Below are positions 57,508 through 64,000 of a stretch of DNA of 64,000 bases, one piece after another. Below the pieces are notes generated by a model. The model made no database searches. It had not been told where the DNA came from and saw nothing but the letters and a program-made list of their open reading frames with translations. A program made the position numbers and the translations under genes. The DNA comes from Pilatotrama ljubarskyi. Its lineage: Eukaryota > Basidiomycota > Agaricomycetes > Polyporales > Polyporaceae. Location of the stretch: contig MU277718.1 of assembly GCA_022385805.1 (NCBI GenBank), positions 65,716 through 129,715 on the forward strand. The letters are read 5' to 3'. The stretch's first letter is position 1, and every line of letters begins with the position of its first letter.

Positions 57508-58478
57508 TGATACCCTCGCTCTGCGGCCGCTCGTGGTGTATTACTACTTGTAGAAAAGTTCAGGAAATCAGTTTGGAATTCGAAACGAAGCAAGCCATGT
57601 CCATCTGGAGAATCAGCGAGTTCCCAAGCCAATGAAAGCGTACTGCGGGATCCAATTCCATCCGTAATGCACCTGCACCACTGCAATTCAATAGTTGGTC
57701 AGCATCGAGCATCGTTTAAGAGCGCAGCGGACGAGCATTGTGGCGCTCAGAGCACTCAACCATAAGGCATTTGCGGCAACCTGAGGCTTGTTCGCAAACC
57801 ACATCCACTCGGCGAGAGGTTCAGCGACGTACCATACAACACTCACTAGCGATACCTGGATCCCACTCGCATCGTCTCCTTTCAGGTTGGCATTTGTTTT
57901 GGCATACCATTTGGAGGATGGTCTCGACATATTATAGGCCTTCTGATCTGGCTTGAAGCATCTTCACTGGCCACACTAGCATCCACAGACGTCTCTGGCA
58001 ACCACCTTCAAGTTGTTCACTCCTAACACATTTACTGTATTGACAGTCATTGTAGAACCTTGTTATAAGTCATGTTCTACCCTCTGTGTGCGTTGACTCC
58101 GCGTCGCCACGCTACGGGCGTCACTGACCTGCCAGTGAGTTCATAAATGTTCTGCCATACCGGTGAAGCCTATATCGCCCGACTACTTCCTGCACTCACC
58201 AGCATACTGTAACGCCTGCTCACATTTCCGTCTGCATCCACTCACGAGTCCGTCCAAAGGCTGGCTACAGACCTCGTTGGCAGCGCCACGGCATAGAAAA
58301 CTCGACATCGATCACGCTGCGGTCGCGCATTCCTACCTTTCCCCGTTGAAGCATTCTCTTCCACACCACTATAGCTAGTATGATCATGAAATCTGCAGGG
58401 TACGTATTCCATCGTGACCCATACTGTTGTGGTGTCACTCCTGACCCGCCGGCAATTGGACTAGGCTAGTTGAGAAAC
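57508..58478. other. Intergenic; possible short minus-strand frame
   Basis: A minus-strand frame of 80 codons (57930-57688, MSRPSSKWYAKTNAN...) has two hydrophobic stretches (VSLVSVVWYVAEPLAEW, ALWLSALSATMLV). It has no recognised family and is not called as a gene. Nothing else was seen. Confidence 0.3.
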
Positions 58479-59175
58479 TGTTAGCGCCTGTGCGGACCCT
58501 TCCGGTCCGGCACCCTTCGGAACCCGATCGGTCCGATCGGACTCCGAGGCTCGCTCCGATACTCGTTGTCATCATCGGCGATGAGACTAACCTGCGCCGT
58601 ACTCCACGCGATCTGACCTCTGAGCTCCTCTCCACAGTTACTCCTTACAAACCCGAACCTTACTTACTACTTACTATATAAGCTTCGGATTCTATAGGGT
58701 AGCTCTTTAGTTCAGATATCTCGTTAACCACTTGATCTGCTGGTACAACTCTTCGGTCACCCGTCCTTTACCTATTTGTTGATCCTCCGGAATAACATTC
58801 TGTCCTCTGATCTCCGGTCCGATCCAATTCCGACTCCGGTCCGATCATACTCCGACCTCCGACACTACTAAGACCAGTCCTTCGTGACTTGTCCTCTGGT
58901 AACCAGCACTTCGCCCCTTCGACTTCTACCGCCGGTCTCCGACCGGCCTCAGACATCGGTCCGCTTTTGGTCCGATTATATAAGCATACATTCCTCCGTA
59001 AATTAGAGGACTCCGTCGACTCTCGAAGTGCGTTACTAATAGTTTCGCGAGTCCTCTCCACCCCCAGTACCGTGCGTACTCCGACCGGTTTCCGATTGGA
59101 CCCTTCCGGTCCGATATCGGCCTTCCGTCTTCCGGCCTCCGGGATTCCGGTCTTACCCCCGCACGGTTCCTAACA
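58479..59175. mobile_element. Solo LTR, 697 bp, with 5 bp target duplication
   Basis: Starts TGTTAG and ends CTAACA, the common LTR termini, and is flanked on both sides by GAAAC (58474-58478 and 59176-59180). Inside are repeated GGTCCGAT words and TATATAA boxes near 58676 and 58977 that could be LTR promoter parts. No gag/pol lies next to it, so it is the product of recombination between two LTRs. Confidence 0.85.
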
Positions 59176-59284
59176 GAAACGGTCTAAACCATCTCTGACC
59201 TCACACGACGCCTTGCAGGTCGAGACGTGGTGCCATCCATATTACGGACTGAATGCAGCTGAAGGTCTATCTGTCTCCACCGCT

Positions 59285-60515
59285 CCCATCAGGAAAAACC
59301 TCCCCAGCTATTTAGTACCAATTAGCACTAATGAGTGGCATTAGGACGTTATAATAATTAGGGAAGTCCCAATATAATGAGAGACGGTTATCTGCCATCA
59401 GTTGTTCAGTAGGAGCAGTTTTCAATCCCTCAGCCTCGCTGCTCTGGTGGTTCCACCGCCTTACATCCACATCATTGTATATGCAGCAATGCAGTTATCA
59501 TTGACAGTATCGACATTCACTAAGTACATAACCGCCATCGTGCTGTAGGTCCAAGTCGTAATTGGCTATTCTTTGTACTACGAGTAGTGTTGCTACGGTA
59601 CCTCGGACATGGTAATCTATGGAAGGTGACATCCTTGTGAACCTATTCCTCACGTCTGACCACTATTGATAGCTAGGTTAGTAGGCAGTTGTATTCCGAC
59701 AAGTAGCATTACTTACCAAGTAAACAATGTCAGCAGAGACGGCCTGTCGTGCAGCTACCTCGGCATCCTGGGCGTCCTGTATGTGCTAGAAAACTGTGCC
59801 CTGCAATAGGAAGCATGAGGTCAGTACATGACAACAACCTCGAAGATGTGTAAAGACACTAACATCACGGAGACGGGCAGTGCCGCAGTTGAGCAACCGC
59901 ACCAACTACGGTCGCAATACCGGTCATCCACGCTCCTCATGGTCAGTACAACTGGTTAGTGATGCCATAGGTGGCTGCGTGCTCGACCAACGTACCTGCT
60001 GCGAGTTCTTACCCGATGACGAGTCAAATCGTCATGCCACGTCACACCAGGTCGGCGAGCCTCCAGGGAGTCTCATGCAGAAGATTCCAGATAGCTGGTC
60101 CCAGTGGTTGACCACAGCAGCAGTGGGACGAAGGAACCAGCAGCACGTCGGCGTAAGTCCCAGACAAGCTCCAGTACTAGAAGCAGCGATGCGAAGATGT
60201 AAGACAGAGATGTGTTGAGAAGCGCCGGTTGCGCGAGGCCTGTTGTGAGGGTGGAAGCGCCCGTACAGCTTTAGGGCCGGTGCGCATGAACTTTGGATTC
60301 CGGGATGCTCTCCCTCGCCCAGCTACAAAATGTCTCCTGGAGAATAGTACTCCTCCTTGCCCGATGCCAACTGGTTAGAGCAGAGCAAACCGGCCATGAA
60401 ATGCAGTATGTTGAGTATTTCAGGAGTCATCAGTATGCATTACACTCATTAGCGGTCATATCTGGCCCTTATAGATAATATATGCTACTTTAGCTCGGGA
60501 GGTTTTTCCTGATGC
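59285..60515. mobile_element. TIR element of 1.23 kb with 8 bp target duplication
   Basis: The ends carry inverted CATCAGGAAAAACCTCCC followed by AGCTA (one mismatch in between). CCACCGCT occurs directly on both sides (59277-59284 and 60516-60523). No transposase could be read inside. The 8 bp duplication fits hAT or Mutator-like elements. Confidence 0.75.
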
Positions 60516-62074
60516 CCACCGCTGACTGCCGTCAGTTACTCCTTGCACACCTTCAACGCCTAGAGCGCAGTTCCTTGAGCCTGAAAGCGCTCCTCAACGC
60601 CAGCGCTCCTATCAACAAACTCCCGGACGAAGTCTTGGCCGAGATCTTTGCGGCTCTGCAAGGTGGTGTAAACGATCCTAGCGACTTCTTCTTCGGATGG
60701 CACACCGCACTCCACGTTTGCCGTCGCTGGTTTGCAGTCGCAGCAAACACTCCGAAGCTGTGGCTCTCATATGCACGGAGGCAAGCTTCACTTACACCTC
60801 CATTGCGCGCTCGAAGGCGGCCAGGCTCACAGTCGCGAGCGGACCGATGCCCAATAATATCCTACCTGGCTTCCTGCAGCTCATCATCCCCCACCTGCAC
60901 CACGTGGGCATCCTCTTGCTCACAATCAACTTCCTTAACACACCCGCCTTCGTGGCCTTCCTGGAGAAGAACATGCCTGCCCTCGAGATTCTCAGAGTGG
61001 CGATGCCTAGCGGTACTCTCTTGCGCACGCGCACATTCTTCGAAGTGTCTGCGGAGCGGCTCCCGAGACTCTGGCACCTGGGCGGTTTCGGTATTCACTT
61101 GAAGCCCTCGCTCGTCCTCCGTCAACTCAAGACTTTCGAGCTGCGCCACTGCCGCGGCACAGATAACGGTATAACGCCTGAGGACTTGACCACAATCCTC
61201 CGAGAGCTGGTCAGCGTTGAGAAGATTTATTTCGTCGATCTTATTGTGCGGTGCCCGACTACGAGTAGTACCGAGAGCGCGAACTGGGAAGCCCGGAGGC
61301 ATCCCCGAGCCATTCTGAGCGCTCTCAAACTCATCATAACTCACGGCGATCCCGAGATCATCAACCTTGTCCTTTCCGTGATCATTATACCTGTGTCCGC
61401 AGACGTGCGCATCTTCCCTCAGCTGGATCGTAGCGCAGCGTCGTTCGGCAGATGAATCAATCAGCCTGCATCGGATCTTGCGGTGAGGCGTGCTGACAGA
61501 GACGCCCTGCCCATTCTCTCCCGCTTCACCAACGTGCACATCAAGTTGCTCTGGAACAGAGAGCACAGTATCGAAGGGACGTACATGCCCACGTTGGAAG
61601 AGACGAGCGGTGGCAGGCTCTTGTACCTCCTCGACCTCGATGATGTTCACCACGCTTTGCTGCATCCGTTCCATCTTAAGGACTTTCTGGATCTATGCCG
61701 TGATGCACCTGTCCAGGTCTTGCACATCGAAACGAAGGCGGAGGAAGCGGCCCAGACGGACTGGCGCTCGGCGCTCGCTCCGTTCACCGAGCTGTGTGAG
61801 CTGAGGGTGACAATCCAGCCCCAACTTCGTACACACCCTCACCTGCGTCGGCTCTTCAAGGGCCTGAACCCGAGTAATGCGCCCGAGGAGACAAGCGACG
61901 AGGAGCGCATCATATGTCCGCACCTGCGAAAGGTGCACCTCACAGCGTCAGGCGCTAAGCGAGACAACATTGTTCGCGCTGCCTCCGAGTGCATAGAACG
62001 CAGACAGACAATACTTGGGGAGGGTTCGAGACTAGAAGTCGAGATGATGGACTGGCATGTCAGTCGTTGTGACG

Positions 62075-62330
62075 ACAGTGACGATGAAGATGACGATGGC
62101 GACGATGGCGACGAGAACGACGGGGACGAGGACGGGGACGAGGAGGAGGGGAACGAGGATGAGGACGGGAACGAGGATGAGGACGGGAACGAGGACGAGA
62201 ACGGGGACAAGGACGAGGACAGGAGCGAGAACGACAAGGGAAAAGAGGACGAGGAGAACGAGGATGAGGGGAATATGGACGAGGAGAACGGGGACGAGGA
62301 TAACGGGGACGAGGATAACGGGGACGCACT
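62075..62330 (+). repeat. Acidic low-complexity tandem region
   Basis: Repeated GAGGATGAGGACGGGAACGA-like units encode Asp-Glu-Asn-Gly repeats in the tail of the last F-box pseudogene. It probably expanded by slippage. Confidence 0.8.
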
Positions 62331-62436
62331 GGGCAGTTTCGGCGAAATCGCTGATAGCGACTTCAGGGCAATGCGCGGAGGCCTAGCGCTGCTGGCGCGA
62401 ATGCTGTTTGACCACGAAGCGTACCATGGCTACTAG

Positions 62437-63646
62437 ATGTCTCCGTTTCTGTCCCCTTACATTCCACTCTCGTTCCTGTCTCTAGGCTCGTGAAGCAGCC
62501 TATCAAATATGGTCTCTTGTCGTCGGTGTGGTCGTTTGGTTACTGCAGGTCAGACATATGGGGACCGTTTTCTCGCTGATCGACTAAGACGGCACGCTAG
62601 TCTGAGCAAATCGTTCTGCTCGTAGTGTCACTATGTAGCATAGACACTCACGATAGCATCCGCACGCGGAAACAATACATCAAGGGCAGTTCAGAACGCG
62701 CGCATGGCAAACAGCGTCAGCACGGACTCGCAGTCTAACTGGAATGCGTCTCGGGTTAAGCCTGTTCACGAGGTGTGAGGCCATCTCATTCACGATGAAA
62801 CGTTAACGATGCATGCAGTGTGTAATTGCCCAGAAAGGCCCTCAAGCGCGGTCAGAGACAGACGTCCTGGTCCAAGCTCAGGCGAGACAACTCTGTGAAC
62901 TGTCAAGCATCATTCATTTGTTCGGTTCCAGACATGTGCATTAGAACAAGCGTACCTCACGACGAACGACTACTACGATCCGTCAGCTCTCCCAGTGGGG
63001 CGCGTGGGGGTGACGACTCTGTTGTTGCGCAATTGTCTTACAAGGACAGTGACTCGGAGCATACTTTGATCCCTCAGCGAGTGCATGTCAGTAGTATGTT
63101 CTGCAGGCTGCAAATCCAGTGGCGGACAGAGCTCAAGCACCGGAGCCTGAGGCCTGAGTAGTAGCCGCCTGCGAGAGAGAGAGAGAGAGAAAAACAGTTT
63201 CGGCCATCGGAGTTGAGGCGGGCGCTACCCCGGAGAGCGCCGCTCATCAACATCGGATCAACCGCGAGTCCTACTTAGAGGACCCCATGTACAGCGTACA
63301 CTTCGCCCAGGGGCGCCTGGGGCACACGCATCTAGGAAGTACCAGAGCAATTCACACATTGTCAGGTTTACGATGTCCCAGTACAGCAGCATGCATGGTA
63401 ATCTAGTGCACATCCGATCCTGAGGCCACACTCGGGCACCTTCCGCGGTGGACGAGGGCAGGAAGCGTAGGGTGAACTGCAGGAGATGGGCATGAGCATG
63501 AGAATGCGTAGTGGTGCGGGAGGAGGGCAGGCTTGTCCGGCAGCGGCGATGGTAAACACCCAACGGGGTGCAACACACAGACACATACCTACAAGCAGTG
63601 TAGGCGGCACACAGGGCCATCCTGCAGGTACTCGCCAGACCACCTA
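62437..63646. other. Intergenic, including possible LINE 3' region
   Basis: Between the last F-box pseudogene and the LINE end. A (GA)n microsatellite lies at 63174-63191. The part right of it may be the LINE 3' untranslated region. No gene. Confidence 0.4.
63174..63191 (+). repeat. (GA)n microsatellite
   Basis: A simple GA dinucleotide run followed by a short A run. Confidence 0.85.
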
Positions 63647-64000
63647 CTATGGGCGGTCGCGGAGACTATCCAGTTCCGCTTGGCTGTGGAGGAGGAGAAG
63701 CGGGGTTTCTGCACAGAGTGCAAAGACTTCGGCTACGTAGTCCGCGAAGAGCGCCAGCACGGAGTCCGGCGTGCCGAGCAGGACATCGAGGAAGGCAACG
63801 GACGACAGCCGGTGGTGCAACTTGGACAAGGTATTGTTGGGCAACACAGCCGCGTGGAGCCACAGGTCGCGCCGGGTGGCAAGCAGCAGGGCAGGGCACT
63901 CCAGGAGCACGTGGTACTCATCTTCTACAGCATCCGCAGCCCGGCAGAAGCGACACACGCGCCATTGTCTCGGAATGGGGTGCGGTGTCGGTGCCCGCCG
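63647..64000 (-). mobile_element. C-terminal end of a Tad-like LINE ORF2 (runs off the window)
   Basis: The minus-strand frame from the window edge reads IPRQWRVCRFCR, then VEDEYHVLLECPAL and ends LDSLRDRP at 63647. CxxC with a later HxxxxC is the zinc knuckle at the C-terminus of non-LTR reverse transcriptases of fungi, which is usually written CRFCR...VEDE.HALLEC. It is nuclear retrotransposon machinery; only the last 117 residues are visible, with no break in them. Confidence 0.72.

Larger units (their letters stand above)
59219..62436 (+). pseudogene. F-box gene broken by a 1.2 kb insertion, a frameshift and a stop
   Basis: An acceptor at about 59218 opens VETWCHPYYGLNAAEGLSVSTA, up to 59284. 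A TIR element follows (59285-60515), then the frame resumes TADCRQLLLAHLQ with the F-box INKLPDEVLAEIFAALQGG and LHVCRRWFAVAANTPKLW. At about 60763-60768 a shift of one or two bases is needed to reach ICTEASFTYTSIARSKAARL and the LRR-like body. A TGA at 61453-61455 interrupts before RRADRDALPILSRF. The last part (LFKGLNPSNAP, CPHLRKVHL) leads into an Asp/Glu/Asn/Gly-rich tail and ends HEAYHGY at 62436. Excision of the element with one duplication copy restores the reading frame there. Confidence 0.8.

Noticed and set aside
57688..57930. 80-codon minus-strand frame with two hydrophobic segments.
   Set aside because: It has no family match, no convincing second exon and lies between a pseudogene and a transposon.
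63256..63640. Minus-strand open frames left of the LINE end.
   Set aside because: They follow the LINE stop codon and have no motif; they are more likely LINE 3' untranslated sequence.
1..64000. CRISPR arrays, operons, riboswitches, prophage or viral genes.
   Set aside because: None was seen, and the intron-rich eukaryotic gene structure makes bacterial systems implausible here.

Overview
The window looks like nuclear DNA of a basidiomycete fungus, most likely a wood-decay agaricomycete of the polypore type. The evidence is GC-rich coding sequence, genes split by many 50-70 bp introns, tandem families of F-box proteins, purine nucleoside permeases and KTR-type mannosyltransferases, and a Tad-like LINE. 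No bacterial, mitochondrial or viral segment was seen. Exon structures were worked out by hand from splice sites, frame and family similarity, and no database search was run.

Layout. 1-10 kb: the 3' part of a Sld3-like replication factor (+), a small ankyrin protein (+) and a complete Mon2-type trafficking gene (-, 9727 down to 3063). 10.2-15.1 kb: four tandem paralogues (-) of a 140-150 aa protein with a degenerate RNase III-like fold, each with three exons and a similar upstream region. 16-24 kb: a GT15 mannosyltransferase (-), a small TUDOR-like HVA1/DUF2945 protein (+), an F-box protein (-) and a multi-pass membrane protein (-). 24.5-30.4 kb: an M20D peptidase (-) and an FSH1-type serine hydrolase (+) in divergent orientation, followed by a second copy of the membrane protein (-). 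31.6-40.7 kb: two purine nucleoside permeases pointing outward, (-) then (+), around a BRD7/9-like bromodomain gene (-) and a small Cys-rich membrane protein (+). 41.3-42.1 kb: a TIR element that contains a 415-base assembly gap. 43.2-49.4 kb: a second GT15 gene (+), a nucleotidyltransferase-fold protein (-) and an MDP-1-type phosphatase (-).

49.7-62.4 kb is an F-box cluster (+): one intact gene and three decayed ones. The decayed genes carry a 490 bp TIR element, a 400 bp hAT-type MITE with an 8 bp target duplication, a 1.23 kb TIR element with an 8 bp duplication, and, just upstream of the last gene, a solo LTR with a 5 bp duplication. The right edge holds the end of a LINE ORF2.

The housekeeping genes (Sld3, Mon2, bromodomain protein, FSH1, MDP-1) are interleaved with lineage-expanded families. 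Left-hand copies of the paired families (permease, F-box, mannosyltransferase) all lie on the minus strand and right-hand copies all on the plus strand, which suggests an old imperfect inverted duplication. The least explained items are the tandem RNase III-like array, the Cys-rich membrane protein and the two-copy membrane family. Three of the seven introns in the phosphatase gene have GC donors.
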